Below are positions 16,047 through 27,638 of a stretch of DNA of 64,000 bases, piece by piece. Below the pieces are notes generated by a model, which saw nothing but the letters and a program-made list of their open reading frames with translations, made no database searches and was not told where the DNA came from. The DNA is taken from assembly GCA_017443895.1 (NCBI GenBank), contig JAFSXU010000043.1, forward strand, positions 1 to 64,000, in the 5' to 3' direction. The translations under genes and the position numbers were made by a program. Position 1 is the first letter of the stretch, and each line of letters starts with the position of its first letter. This DNA is from Clostridia bacterium. Lineage in GTDB: Bacteria; Bacillota; Clostridia; UBA1381.

Positions 16047-16890
16047 TGTTATTTGTCCTCCCTATTCTGCAATGTCCCTCATCGCAAGATTTTTGCTCGT
16101 AGTTCTTAAACATTCTGCCACGCTTCATTGCGCTGTCCCAGTCAATCAAGTGACCGTCAAAATCGGGTCCGTCAACGCACGCAAACTTTGTTTCACCGCC
16201 TACAATTACACGGCAGCCGCCGCACATTCCCGTACCGTCAATCATAACAGGGTTCATACTTACGGTTGTTTTTATTTTATAAGGCTCTGTAACCTTACAT
16301 ACATTCTTCATCATAATCAACGGCCCGATTGCGATAACCTCGTCAAACTTCTCGCCTGCATCAATTTCCTCCTGCAAGCGCTCAGTTACAAAACCCTTTA
16401 CACCGTTTGAACCATCGTCTGTTGTAACGATAAGCTTATTTGATACCGCCTTTAGCTCGTCCTCTAAAATTACAAGGTCTTTATCCCTAAAGCCTGTAAT
16501 TACGGTTACATCTGCGCCCATTTGGTGCAATTTCTTTGCCTGCGGATACGCAATAGCCGTTCCCAGTCCACCACCTATAACCGCAACCTTCTTTATGCCC
16601 TCTAATGGTGTAGGCATTCCCAAAGGTCCTGCAAAGTCCAAAAGCTCATCGCCTGTTTCAAGCTTTGCCAAGTCCTTTGTTGTCTTTCCTACAATCTGGA
16701 CAATAATTGTTACCGTTCCTTTTTGCGCATCAAAATCAGATACGGTAAAAGGCACTCTTTCGCCATATTCATCAATTCTTAATATGATGAACTGTCCCGG
16801 CTGTGCTTTCTTTGCAATAAGCGGAGCCTCTACCTCCATAAGGAAAATCTGTGGATTCAGCGTTTCCTTTCTTACAATTTTGTAAGCCAT
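16039..16890 (-). CDS. nfnA: NADH-dependent ferredoxin:NADP+ oxidoreductase, small subunit (NfnA/SudB type)
   Basis: Ferredoxin-NADP reductase-like protein of 283 residues. The FAD domain is N-terminal (GQFIILRIDEYGERVPFTVSD), the NAD domain is central (VAVIGGGLGTAIAYP), and a [2Fe-2S] set lies near the end (DGTGMCGGCRV...KFACVDGPDFDGH). This is the usual form of the alpha subunit of NfnAB. RBS GAGGTG lies 6 bases before the start. The operon has its own promoter. Confidence 0.9.
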   Translation of the reverse strand: MAYKIVRKETLNPQIFLMEVEAPLIAKKAQPGQFIILRIDEYGERVPFTVSDFDAQKGTVTIIVQIVGKTTKDLAKLETGDELLDFAGPLGMPTPLEGIKKVAVIGGGLGTAIAYPQAKKLHQMGADVTVITGFRDKDLVILEDELKAVSNKLIVTTDDGSNGVKGFVTERLQEEIDAGEKFDEVIAIGPLIMMKNVCKVTEPYKIKTTVSMNPVMIDGTGMCGGCRVIVGGETKFACVDGPDFDGHLIDWDSAMKRGRMFKNYEQKSCDEGHCRIGRTNNNA

Positions 16891-16930
16891 TTTATCACCT
16901 CAATATATTTTTATCAAATCATTGAAAACC

Positions 16931-16959
16931 ATAATATCATATTTATAACGCTTTTTCAA
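16931..16959 (-). promoter_or_regulatory. Sigma-A promoter of nfnAB
   Basis: Minus-strand TTGAAA (16959-16954), 17 bases, TATTAT (16936-16931), 40 bases before the nfnA start. Confidence 0.6.
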
Positions 16960-16996
16960 CATTTTTTATCAGTTTTTATAAAATACCATATTACAA

Positions 16997-17413
16997 TCAG
17001 TTATTTATATTCTGTGAACGCTTTAAGCGCAAGCGACTTATAGCTCTTGCCATCTTTGCCTGCGCAGCATTATAGTCCTGTATGCTCTTTTTCTGCAAAA
17101 TTGCCTCTTTTGCCATTTCCTCGGAACGCCTTGCTCGGTTTTGGTCTATCTCCTCGGGTCGCTCTGCGGTATCTACAAGCAGTAAAACCGCATTATCCTC
17201 AACCTTTACAATCCCCTCCGACACGGCGGCAAAAATTTCCTCATTATCGGGCGTTGTTATCTTTAACACTCCCGGTACAATAGCCGATGTCATATTATAG
17301 TGCATTGCCAAAATTCCGTACTGACCGTTTATTGTAGGGATAACAAGCGATATGCAATCGCCCTCGTAAAACGGTTTTTCAGCTGCAAGCACCCTCAGCT
17401 TAAATGTATTCAT
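16997..17413 (-). CDS. atpC: ATP synthase epsilon subunit
   Basis: Central-stalk subunit of F1, 138 residues. The N-terminal beta-sandwich shows the family motifs FYEGDCISLVIPTINGQYGIL and a later SEGIVKVEDNAVLLLVDTAE, and a C-terminal two-helix region is rich in Arg/Lys/Ala. It is the last gene of the operon, 3 bases after atpD. Confidence 0.95.
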   Translation of the reverse strand: MNTFKLRVLAAEKPFYEGDCISLVIPTINGQYGILAMHYNMTSAIVPGVLKITTPDNEEIFAAVSEGIVKVEDNAVLLLVDTAERPEEIDQNRARRSEEMAKEAILQKKSIQDYNAAQAKMARAISRLRLKRSQNINN

Positions 17414-17416
17414 AAA

Positions 17417-19722
<2,306 letters not shown>

Positions 19723-19737
19723 ACCTATACACTCCTA

Positions 19738-21468
19738 TCACTCGCTAAGATATTCCTTTGCGGTTTGTAATATCTTTTCTCTGTCCTCATCGGATAATTT
19801 GCCCGTCTCATCAATCCGCTCAATGATTTCAAAATGCTTATCGTTAAAGTATGCAAGCATATCATAAATTTTTAATTTGATGCTGTCAACGGGTATATCC
19901 ACAAACAGCTTGCCAAGCGCTGTTACCAAAATAATTACTTTTTCTGCCTGGGAATAGGGTCTGTATCTATCCTGCCTTAGTACCTGCATAAGTCCCTGTC
20001 CGTATTTTATCTGCGCCTTTGTAGTATCGTCAAGGTCACTTGCAAACTGCGTAAACACTTCCATTTCACGGAACTGCGCAAGATCAAGTCTTAATGCGCC
20101 CGTTGCGCTTTTAACTGCCTTTGTCTGCGCATCACCGCCGACACGGGATACCGAAATACCAACATTTACCGCAGGCCTTTGTCCTGCAAAAAACAGACTG
20201 CTCTCTAAGAATATCTGACCGTCGGTTATAGATATAACATTTGTCGGGATATATGCAGAAACATCGCCTGCCTGGGTTTCAACTATCGGCAATGCCGTTA
20301 TACTTCCGCCACCTTTTTCATTTGAAAGATGCGCGCTCCTCTCTAAGAGCCTTGAATGGAGATAAAACACATCGCCCGGATATGCCTCACGCCCCGGTGA
20401 GCGCTCAAGCAAAAGGCTCAAAGACCTATAAGCAATGGCGTGCTTTGAAAGGTCATCATACACGATAAGCACATCCTTGCCCTGCTCCATAAAATACTCG
20501 CCCAATGCACAGCCTGCATATGGGGCAATGTACTGCAAAGGTGCGGAGTCCGACGCTGTTGCGCTTACAACTATTGTATAATCCATTGCGCCGTGAGTTT
20601 TTAATTCCTCAACAAGCTGTGCCACCGAGCTTGCCTTTTGTCCAATCGCTACATATATACAAATTACATCTTTATCTTTTTGATTTATTATTGTATCAAC
20701 GGCAATAGCCGTTTTACCCGTCTGACGGTCGCCTATTATAAGCTCTCTTTGCCCCCTGCCTATCGGGAACATTGAGTCTATTGAAAGAATACCCGTTTCA
20801 AGAGGCGTATCTACAGGCTGGCGGTCGATTATTGACGGTGCAGGATGTTCAATGGCACGGTATCCGTCCTCTTTTATCTCGCCCTTGCCGTCAATCGGTG
20901 TGCCGAGCGCATCTACAACACGCCCCAAAAACGCATCGCCTACCGGTATACCGGCAGTTCTGCCCGTTCTTCTTACAGAGCTTCCTGCGTATATATCCTC
21001 ATCATCGCCAAATAGTATACAGCCTACCTCGCCCCGTCTTAAATCCTGAGCCATGCCCCGTGTACCCGATGAGAACAAAACTATCTCACCGTATGCAACA
21101 TTGTCAAGTCCGCTAACGGTTGCTATACCGTCACCCACGGTAAGGACTGTACCAATTTCCTCCGCAATTGCCTTCGGAGTCCAATCCTTTACGGTTTCTT
21201 TTATAAGCGGAATTATATTTCCGTTATTTGACGGAACATGAGAAATAGCATCTCTTAACTGACGAAATCTGCCGTTTACGCTCCAGTCATAAATTTGTGC
21301 GCCTACCTCAAGCCTGAAACCGCCCGGAAATGCACGGCTTTCTTTCCAGACAAGCTCTGTATCCCCGTATTTATCGTTTAAAAATTTAATAAATCCCTGC
21401 TCCTGCTTTTCATTTGGCGGAACCTGTGAGTATAAAACTGCCGTTTTTTTAGCATTGTCGTTACTCAT
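19738..21468 (-). CDS. atpA: ATP synthase alpha subunit fused to a delta C-terminal domain
   Basis: Protein of 576 residues. From about residue 81 it is a normal alpha subunit: [18 protein letters not shown], Walker [14 protein letters not shown] and [14 protein letters not shown] are present. The first 75 or so residues are extra and read like the C-terminal half of delta/OSCP: a start like [14 protein letters not shown], then [20 protein letters not shown] followed by RFRQLRDAI, matching the family pattern GG-x-x-x-x-x-G-x-x-x-x-D-x-S-v-x-G-x-L. No separate delta gene lies between atpF and this gene, where it normally sits. The six-helix N-terminal half of delta is missing. Start placed at ATG 21468 after GGGAGGT (7 bases), overlapping atpF by 8 bases; two upstream ATGs (21471, 21489) are possible. 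Confidence 0.95.
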   Translation of the reverse strand: MSNDNAKKTAVLYSQVPPNEKQEQGFIKFLNDKYGDTELVWKESRAFPGGFRLEVGAQIYDWSVNGRFRQLRDAISHVPSNNGNIIPLIKETVKDWTPKAIAEEIGTVLTVGDGIATVSGLDNVAYGEIVLFSSGTRGMAQDLRRGEVGCILFGDDEDIYAGSSVRRTGRTAGIPVGDAFLGRVVDALGTPIDGKGEIKEDGYRAIEHPAPSIIDRQPVDTPLETGILSIDSMFPIGRGQRELIIGDRQTGKTAIAVDTIINQKDKDVICIYVAIGQKASSVAQLVEELKTHGAMDYTIVVSATASDSAPLQYIAPYAGCALGEYFMEQGKDVLIVYDDLSKHAIAYRSLSLLLERSPGREAYPGDVFYLHSRLLERSAHLSNEKGGGSITALPIVETQAGDVSAYIPTNVISITDGQIFLESSLFFAGQRPAVNVGISVSRVGGDAQTKAVKSATGALRLDLAQFREMEVFTQFASDLDDTTKAQIKYGQGLMQVLRQDRYRPYSQAEKVIILVTALGKLFVDIPVDSIKLKIYDMLAYFNDKHFEIIERIDETGKLSDEDREKILQTAKEYLSE

Positions 21469-21973
21469 CATCGGCACCTCCCAAATCACCGTCTACAGCT
21501 TCAAGGAACTGGTCGTAGCTTTCCATTACGCTTGATGAAAGAAGTATCTTCTCGGCGGCGTCTGCGGCAATATCTGCAATCTCACCCTCAGCGTCGGCAA
21601 TCATTTTTTTACGGTCTGCCTCCGCCCTTTTATTGGCTTCGTCAATTATCTTTTCTGCCTCGTTTTTAGCCGCTAATATACTCTTATCACGCTGAGCGTT
21701 TATAGCTTTTCTTGCTTCTCTTTTCTCCTGCTCAATCTCAGAGCTTACCTGTTCAAGCTTTTTTTCATATTCAGCTTTTGACTCTGACGCCTTATCCCTA
21801 TCTGATTTTGCCTGCTCGTCAAGCTCCTTGTAATATTCAATCCGCTTATCCATAAACTTCTTTACGGGACTGTACAGTAAAAAATACAGTATGCCAAAAA
21901 GCACCACGAAGTTTAGAAGGTGCAAAAGTATTTGCTGTGGATCAATATTTAGAGGCAATGACATTGCCTTCAC
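21461..21973 (-). CDS. atpF: ATP synthase b subunit
   Basis: Peripheral stalk subunit, 170 residues. One N-terminal membrane helix (about 12-36, with [23 protein letters not shown]) is followed by a long charged coiled coil rich in Ala, Lys and Glu. The C-terminus ([21 protein letters not shown]) would meet the delta-type domain, which here is carried on alpha. Its gene overlaps the fused alpha gene. Confidence 0.95.
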   Translation of the reverse strand: MKAMSLPLNIDPQQILLHLLNFVVLFGILYFLLYSPVKKFMDKRIEYYKELDEQAKSDRDKASESKAEYEKKLEQVSSEIEQEKREARKAINAQRDKSILAAKNEAEKIIDEANKRAEADRKKMIADAEGEIADIAADAAEKILLSSSVMESYDQFLEAVDGDLGGADDE

Positions 21974-21998
21974 CTACTTTCTGAAATGTTAAAATGCT

Positions 21999-22021
21999 CC
22001 CTCACCACTTTTTGATGAGGG
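21999..22021 (-). terminator. Hairpin between atpE and atpF
   Basis: CCCTCA (minus strand 22021-22016) and TGAGGG (22004-21999) form a 6-base-pair stem right after the atpE stop, with no T run. It is more likely a stabiliser or processing element that raises c-subunit output than a true stop. Confidence 0.35.
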
Positions 22022-22035
22022 CATCTGCGCTAAAA

Positions 22036-22356
22036 TTATAATACGAATACTATAAGGATTGCTATAACAAGCGCGTATATAATAGCTGTTTCGATAAACA
22101 CAAGACCCAGCATAAGCGTTGTACGGATTTTATCCTCAGCCTCAGGCTGGCGCGCTATGCCCTCAACAGCCTTTGTTATAGCCAGTGCCATACCTATTGC
22201 ACCTGCCGCCGCCGCAAGTCCTATTGTAATAGCCGCCGCATACGCCTTTGCAACCGACAGCGCTTCTTCTCCTCCTGCGGCAAATGCAGTTGCCGACATT
22301 AAAAGAACTGCTGTAAATACCATACCTGCTGTTAAAATTTTACTTCTCTTTTTCAT
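22036..22356 (-). CDS. atpE: ATP synthase c subunit with signal-like N-terminal extension
   Basis: Proteolipid ring subunit, 106 residues. The two core helices flank the polar loop [10 protein letters not shown]. The ion-binding Glu lies in [11 protein letters not shown]. Compared with sodium-type c subunits, the Thr after Glu and the Tyr four residues later are kept, but the Gln of helix 1 is replaced by Met in AIGMALAI, so H+ versus Na+ use is unclear. Residues 1-27 ([20 protein letters not shown], then SATAFAA) look like a cleavable signal peptide, about 20-25 residues more than classical c subunits. Confidence 0.95.
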   Translation of the reverse strand: MKKRSKILTAGMVFTAVLLMSATAFAAGGEEALSVAKAYAAAITIGLAAAAGAIGMALAITKAVEGIARQPEAEDKIRTTLMLGLVFIETAIIYALVIAILIVFVL

Positions 22357-22389
22357 TTTATATATAACCTCCGTTAATTAAATTCTTAT

Positions 22390-23181
22390 TTATTCCGTTA
22401 CCTCGCCATAGAACAGTGCCGTAAGCATTGTAAGCACATACGCCTGAATGAGTGCATGAAGCAGTGTAAATAACAACCCTACAACAACAGGCAAGCCATA
22501 GCTTAAATGTGTATAATGATATACAAGCTCCGTAACAAGCGCACCGCTAAGCAGAGCGCCAAAAAGTCTGAAGCTCATGGATATAGGAAGAGAAAACTCC
22601 TTTAAGGTCTTTCCTATACCCTTTAGCTTGTTCTGCGCAATTCCGCCCGATAGTATAACCATATACGACAAACAGCCAAGCATAAGCGCTCCGTTTATAT
22701 CCGAAAGCGGTGCAGGCAGGGATATTATGGTATTGTGTACGGTTGTTGCCTGAACTCCGAACAGTTCAAATATCGTACTTACAAATATATACACGCCTGC
22801 ACTGAATACATAAGCTCCCAAAAAGCTGTTTCTGTGCGGACTGTTTGATTTTGCAAGTCCATCAAAATACCCTACAAGCATTTCAAGCACCATTTGGAAT
22901 TTGCCGGGCACCATTTTAAACCTCGGTATCACAAATATCCTTACTATAAGGGCAAATATAAACATTATCCCCGTTACAGTCATTGCCGAAATAACACCCG
23001 GATTTACATTCATAATCCCAAACAGGCTAATCTTATTGACATCATGCAATACGGCGTCGCGCATAAGCTCGCCTACCTCCTCGCCGCTGCCTACGGGCTT
23101 TGTAAGTACCGTTCCTATAAGGAGCAGTATCGTTATGCAAGCAAATATTATAAAAAACCGCCGTTTTTTCTTCTTTTCCAT
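22390..23181 (-). CDS. atpB: ATP synthase a subunit
   Basis: Membrane stator subunit that forms the ion half-channels, 263 residues. The essential Arg lies in SMSFRLFGALLSGALV, and the last helices read HALIQAYVLTMLTALFYGE. The start at 23181 follows TTGGAGG (6 bases); the longer frame to 23211 lacks a ribosome binding site. First gene of the atp operon; no atpI is seen upstream, where rluA ends 66 bases away. Confidence 0.96.
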   Translation of the reverse strand: MEKKKKRRFFIIFACITILLLIGTVLTKPVGSGEEVGELMRDAVLHDVNKISLFGIMNVNPGVISAMTVTGIMFIFALIVRIFVIPRFKMVPGKFQMVLEMLVGYFDGLAKSNSPHRNSFLGAYVFSAGVYIFVSTIFELFGVQATTVHNTIISLPAPLSDINGALMLGCLSYMVILSGGIAQNKLKGIGKTLKEFSLPISMSFRLFGALLSGALVTELVYHYTHLSYGLPVVVGLLFTLLHALIQAYVLTMLTALFYGEVTE

Positions 23182-23246
23182 AAAAGCCTCCAATCTGTTA
23201 TCCACTATCAAATCCTAATATAAGTAAAATTTATCTGATTAAGAGC

Positions 23247-24143
23247 TTAGTTTTTAAGTTTCTCTATGATTTTATTCATATCATTAGGCATTTTAGCCTC
23301 AAATTCCAACCGCTTACCCGTTACAGGGTGTATGATTTTAACTTTTGAAGAATGGAGCATATGCCTTGGCGCAAACTCCCGTTCCTCATCGCCATAGAGG
23401 AAATCTCCCACCAAAGGGTGGTTTATATATGCCATATGCACCCTTATCTGATGTGTTCTGCCTGTTTCCAATATGATTTTTAACAATGTGCAGTTACCGC
23501 AATGTAAAATCGGCTCATAATGAGTTATTGCCCTCTGTCCGTCAGGTGCGACACAGCGTTTTATTGCACTTTCATCCTCGCGCCTTATGGGAGCATCTAC
23601 CGTTCCCATACAATCCAACCTGCCGTGTACAAGGCAAATATACTCACGCCCAAATTCGGAAGTATGGAGCATATCCGAAAGCCTTGCATGGGCATACGGA
23701 TTTTTTGCAATCACCAAAAGCCCCGATGTGTCCTTATCAAGCCTGTTTACGGCATGAAATGCACTTTTTATGCCGTGCTCCTTAAAATAATACATTATTC
23801 CGTTTGCAAGACTGTTTGTGTAATTATCCATTGACGGATGGGTGGGCATATGAGGAGGTTTGTCAATAACCATGATGTCGGTATCCTCATACACAATATT
23901 AAATTCCAGTTTTATCGGGACAATATTTTCCGACACCTTATCGTCAATATTTATCTCCAATATATCGCCTGTATTTAATATATGCGTTGTAAATGCTCGC
24001 AAACCGTTTTTTAAGATACCGTTATCAGTCTTTTTTATGCTTTTTATAAGCTTTGTGGAATATGAATGTTCGTTTTTTAAGTAGTTTTGGATTGAAAATC
24101 CGCTAAATTCAGGTGCTATATCATACACAAATTTTCTCGACAT
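23247..24143 (-). CDS. RluA/RluD family pseudouridine synthase
   Basis: Converts uridine to pseudouridine in RNA (rRNA or tRNA). It has an N-terminal S4-like region (SGFSIQNYLKNEHSYSTKLI), the catalytic motif AVNRLDKDTSGLLVIAKN with Asp, and the later ETGRTHQIRVHMAYINHPLVGD. Length 298 is normal. The exact RNA site is not predictable. It starts 4 bases after xth ends. Confidence 0.93.
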   Translation of the reverse strand: MSRKFVYDIAPEFSGFSIQNYLKNEHSYSTKLIKSIKKTDNGILKNGLRAFTTHILNTGDILEINIDDKVSENIVPIKLEFNIVYEDTDIMVIDKPPHMPTHPSMDNYTNSLANGIMYYFKEHGIKSAFHAVNRLDKDTSGLLVIAKNPYAHARLSDMLHTSEFGREYICLVHGRLDCMGTVDAPIRREDESAIKRCVAPDGQRAITHYEPILHCGNCTLLKIILETGRTHQIRVHMAYINHPLVGDFLYGDEEREFAPRHMLHSSKVKIIHPVTGKRLEFEAKMPNDMNKIIEKLKN

Positions 24144-24147
24144 ATCT

Positions 24148-24900
24148 TTATTTTATCACAAGCTCAACAGGGCAATGATCAGAGCCTAAAACATCGTGAT
24201 GAATATCGGCAGACACAAGCCTGTCTGACAGCGACTTTGATGCAATGAAATAGTCAATACGCCAGCCTGCGTTCTTCTCACGAGCTTTAAACATATACGA
24301 CCACCACGAATACCTGCCCTCTGTATCGGGATAGAAAAATCTGAAGGTATCAATAAAGCCACTGCCTAAAAGATTTGTCATTTTACCCCGTTCCTCATCG
24401 GTAAAGCCTGCGTTTTTATGATTGGTTTTCGGGTTTTTAAGGTCAATCTCCTGATGTGCAACATTCAAATCACCGCAGAGAATAACAGCCTTTTTACTGT
24501 CAAGCATTTTTAAGTAGTTTAGGAAATCATCCTCCCACCTCATACGGTATTCAAGCCTTAAAAGCTCCCGTTTTGAGTTTGGAGTATAGCAGTTTACAAG
24601 GTAAAAGTCCTCAAATTCAAGAGTTATAACTCTGCCCTCGTGGTCATGCTCATCAATTCCCATTCCGTATGTAACAGATATTGGCTCTGTTTTTGAAAAC
24701 ACAGCCGTTCCCGAATAACCCTTTTTATCGGCATAGTTCCAAAAGCTATGATAGCCATCGGGGTTAAAGTCAATCTGCCCCGCCTGGAGCTTTGATTCCT
24801 GGATACAGAAAACATCTGCGTCCACCTTATTAAAATAGTCCATAAACCCCTTGTCCATACAGGCACGGAGTCCGTTTACATTCCATGATACCAATTTCAT
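24148..24900 (-). CDS. xth: Exodeoxyribonuclease III / AP endonuclease
   Basis: DNA repair nuclease acting at abasic sites. Family motifs are present in order: SWNVNGLRACMDKGF, FCIQESKLQAGQ (metal-binding Glu), VNCYTPNS, LCGDLNVAHQEIDLKNPK, and the terminal RIDYFIASKSL and GSDHCPVELVI with the catalytic His. Length 250 is typical. It is 10 bases downstream of the Fe-ADH gene. Confidence 0.96.
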   Translation of the reverse strand: MKLVSWNVNGLRACMDKGFMDYFNKVDADVFCIQESKLQAGQIDFNPDGYHSFWNYADKKGYSGTAVFSKTEPISVTYGMGIDEHDHEGRVITLEFEDFYLVNCYTPNSKRELLRLEYRMRWEDDFLNYLKMLDSKKAVILCGDLNVAHQEIDLKNPKTNHKNAGFTDEERGKMTNLLGSGFIDTFRFFYPDTEGRYSWWSYMFKAREKNAGWRIDYFIASKSLSDRLVSADIHHDVLGSDHCPVELVIK

Positions 24901-24910
24901 ATTTTATACC

Positions 24911-26029
24911 TTACCACTGTGCATAATTACGCTTCTTATTCAGTAAAGCGTTTGTGTAAATTTCAAGCTCGTCCTCTTTTGTAAGCTTTCGGGGACTGTT
25001 TGGCTCGCTGTCATCATATATGGAGTTTTTAACCCATCTTTCTATATCGTCCCGACTTATGTCGTCAGTTGAGGGCAAAACCTTGTCCATAAACTTCTTT
25101 AACGACGATAAATCCATACCTATTGCCGTTATTACATCTACCGCGCGCATAACATCCGCTTTTGCGCACCATGCAATAAACTCTGTTAATAGCAGACCGT
25201 TTGCAAAACCGTGGGATATGCTCTTGTCACAGGTGAGCTGATGCCCCATCTTATGCACCACATTAAGTCCCGTATGCGCGACCGCCATACCGCCGACAGA
25301 TGCGGCAATAAGTAGCTTTTCCCTGTCCGATTTTGTAAATTCGCCTTTTATAAGCGCGCCTGCGCACTGACCTACCATGCGTATTCCCTCAAGTGCGACA
25401 ATATCCGAAAACGGAGATGCGTTTACATTAAGATACGATTCGACACTGTGGCAGAGCGCATCTATAGCCGTTGAGCGTGTAACATCAACAGGCAGGGTAA
25501 GCGTATAGCGTGAGTCAAGATATGTAGCGTATGGAAAGCACACCTCTGATGAAAAGCTCTTCTTGTTCTTGTAATCATCAATGGTAAGCATCACATACTG
25601 CGTGGTATCGGAACCTGTGCCTGCGGTTGTGGGAACACAAACCACCCTTAACGGAAGATTGGCATACTTCTCCTTATAAATATCCATAGGCTCTATATCG
25701 TTTGTAGCGTAAACCGCCGCCGCTTTTGCCGCGTCAAGCGTTGTACCTCCGCCGATACCGACAACATATTCAATGCCCTCATCACGCATTTTCTTACCCA
25801 ATGCGTAAATATCTGCTATATTTGTCTTGTTCGTAATCTTATCGTGTATATAATATTTAACATTATGCTCGTCTAAAACTGTTAATACATCATCTAAGGC
25901 ACCCGATACCCTGGCACTGTTTTTACCCGTTACTATCATACATTTTTTACCGTGTATGATATGGCGTGGGTGCCGTTTTATACAATTCTCGCCCGACAAT
26001 AGGGTTGTCGGCATAAAATACTTTGGCAT
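24911..26029 (-). CDS. Iron-containing alcohol dehydrogenase family protein
   Basis: Group III NAD(P)-dependent dehydrogenase of 372 residues. NAD site GIGGGTTLDAAKAAA. Metal-binding residues fall in DALCHSVESYLN, HTGLNVVHKMGHQL and HGFANGLLLTEF. The C-terminal part is shorter and less typical than in butanol dehydrogenases. The substrate (alcohol/aldehyde or polyol) cannot be told. It follows hydG by 23 bases, on the same strand, which suggests a fermentative redox role. Confidence 0.88.
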   Translation of the reverse strand: MPKYFMPTTLLSGENCIKRHPRHIIHGKKCMIVTGKNSARVSGALDDVLTVLDEHNVKYYIHDKITNKTNIADIYALGKKMRDEGIEYVVGIGGGTTLDAAKAAAVYATNDIEPMDIYKEKYANLPLRVVCVPTTAGTGSDTTQYVMLTIDDYKNKKSFSSEVCFPYATYLDSRYTLTLPVDVTRSTAIDALCHSVESYLNVNASPFSDIVALEGIRMVGQCAGALIKGEFTKSDREKLLIAASVGGMAVAHTGLNVVHKMGHQLTCDKSISHGFANGLLLTEFIAWCAKADVMRAVDVITAIGMDLSSLKKFMDKVLPSTDDISRDDIERWVKNSIYDDSEPNSPRKLTKEDELEIYTNALLNKKRNYAQW

Positions 26030-26052
26030 AACTTTAAATCTCCGTTTATTGT

Positions 26053-27465
26053 TTAGAACCTGAAGTCCCGCTTACCCTCGCTTATAAGTTCAAGATTATC
26101 CTTTGCAATCTGACGCACCTTTTCATTCGGTATTGTCAACAGCTCCTTTTCAATAAGCGTCTCGCCTACTGCTCTTGTCTTTTCGCTTGCATAGTCAATT
26201 AAGTATTCCTTTAGTGTCATAAGTGCGTTGGGGTGACAGCAATTTCTGATTGCGCCTGTTTTTGCAAGCGCCATAAACCTGTCACCTGTGCGTCCCTCAC
26301 GGTAGCACGCCGTACAGAACGACGGCACATAGCCAAGCTCCATAAGCCACAGAACTACCTCGTCAAGAGTTCTTGTATCGCTCCTGTCAAACTGGGCGGT
26401 ATTTTCCTCCTCCTCAGTGGCATAACCGCCGACAGATGTAGACGATGCTCCGCTTATCTGTGATATACCAAGCTCCAATGCCCTTTTACGGTTTTTGGGC
26501 GTCTCTCTTGTTGATACAATCATACCGGTATAGGGAACTGCAATTCTTATGATTGCAATTATTTTTTGCCAAATCTCATCAGGTACGGCATTTGAAAAAT
26601 CGCCCACATCTATATCATCGGCAGGGCAAATTCTCGGCACACTTATCGTATGCGGACCTACGCCGAATACCGCCTCTAAATGCTCTGCATGCATCAAAAT
26701 TCCAACAAGCTCATACGCATAGGTATTAAGTCCGAACAATACTCCTAAACCAACATCGTCAATTCCGCCCTGCATGGCTCTGTCCATTGCCTCGGTATGA
26801 TAGTTATAGTCATGCTTTGGACCCTGAGGATGCAATACCTCGTAATTTGCTTTGTTGTATGTTTCCTGGAACAGTATATATGTTCCAATTCCTGCGTCCT
26901 TTAATTTTTTATAATTTTCAACGGTAGTTGCCGCAATATTTACATTTACTCTGCGTATAGCTCCGTTTTTATGCTTTATTGAGTATATGGTTTTAATACA
27001 CTCCAAAATATATTCAAGCGGATTGTTTTTTGGGTCCTCGCCTGCCTCTAATGCAAGGCGCTTATGTCCCATATCCTGCAAGGCTATTGTTTCTGCCCTT
27101 ACCTCGTCTTGCGTCAGCTTTTTACGGCAGATGTTCTTGTTCTTTACATGGTACGGACAATATACACAGCTGTTTATACAATAATTTGACAGATACAGCG
27201 GTGCAAACATTACTATGCGGTTTCCGTATATGTTTTGCTTTATTTCCTTGGCTAAATCATACATTTTCTGATTTAGCTCGTCTATATCGCACGCAAGAAG
27301 CACTGCCGCCTCCCTATGTGTTATTCCCTTACAGTCTTTTGCACGCTCGATTATGGAGTTAATAAGCTCATAATTTGATTTATTAGCTTGTGCGTATTCA
27401 AGACTATCTAAAATTTCGCCATCATCAATAAACTCTGTAGCTTTCATTGATTTTGGATTGTACAT
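26053..27465 (-). CDS. hydG: [FeFe]-hydrogenase maturase HydG (radical SAM)
   Basis: Tyrosine lyase that makes the CO and CN ligands of the hydrogenase H-cluster. The radical SAM cluster motif CX3CX2C is at Cys96, Cys100 and Cys103 (CINSCVYC). The C-terminal second cluster site has CTACYREGRTGDRFM and later RNCCHPNAL, which separates HydG from ThiH. Length 470 is normal. Partners hydE and hydF and the hydrogenase itself are not in this window. Confidence 0.95.
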   Translation of the reverse strand: MYNPKSMKATEFIDDGEILDSLEYAQANKSNYELINSIIERAKDCKGITHREAAVLLACDIDELNQKMYDLAKEIKQNIYGNRIVMFAPLYLSNYCINSCVYCPYHVKNKNICRKKLTQDEVRAETIALQDMGHKRLALEAGEDPKNNPLEYILECIKTIYSIKHKNGAIRRVNVNIAATTVENYKKLKDAGIGTYILFQETYNKANYEVLHPQGPKHDYNYHTEAMDRAMQGGIDDVGLGVLFGLNTYAYELVGILMHAEHLEAVFGVGPHTISVPRICPADDIDVGDFSNAVPDEIWQKIIAIIRIAVPYTGMIVSTRETPKNRKRALELGISQISGASSTSVGGYATEEEENTAQFDRSDTRTLDEVVLWLMELGYVPSFCTACYREGRTGDRFMALAKTGAIRNCCHPNALMTLKEYLIDYASEKTRAVGETLIEKELLTIPNEKVRQIAKDNLELISEGKRDFRF

Positions 27466-27491
27466 TTATATCATCTCCTACTTTTGCAAGA

Positions 27492-27514
27492 TATGCCACT
27501 GTCAATTTGGCATA
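27492..27514 (-). promoter_or_regulatory. Inverted repeat near the hydG transcription start
   Basis: TATGCCA (27492-27498) and TGGCATA (27508-27514) are perfect 7-base arms 9 bases apart, just downstream of the hydG -10 box. Position and symmetry fit a repressor operator. It does not match the Rex consensus. Confidence 0.5.
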
Positions 27515-27528
27515 CCAATCTAAAGTAC

Positions 27529-27557
27529 AGTATAGCACTTTTTATGTGTCAGGTCAA
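27529..27557 (-). promoter_or_regulatory. Sigma-A promoter of hydG
   Basis: Minus-strand TTGACC (27557-27552), 17 bases, TATACT (27534-27529). Confidence 0.7.
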
Positions 27558-27561
27558 GGAT

Positions 27562-27605
27562 AAAAAAAGCAGAGTTGCGATACCGCTTTTAGGTATTGCA
27601 ACTCT
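27562..27605 (-). terminator. Intrinsic terminator of the SLH-glucosaminidase gene
   Basis: Arms AGAGTTGC-ATACC / GGTAT-GCAACTCT with one mismatch; on the minus strand they are followed by GCTTTTTTTA. It separates this gene from the hydG promoter. Confidence 0.85.
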
Positions 27606-27638
27606 ATGTTTTTGCTTGGATTATATATTCCAAAATAA

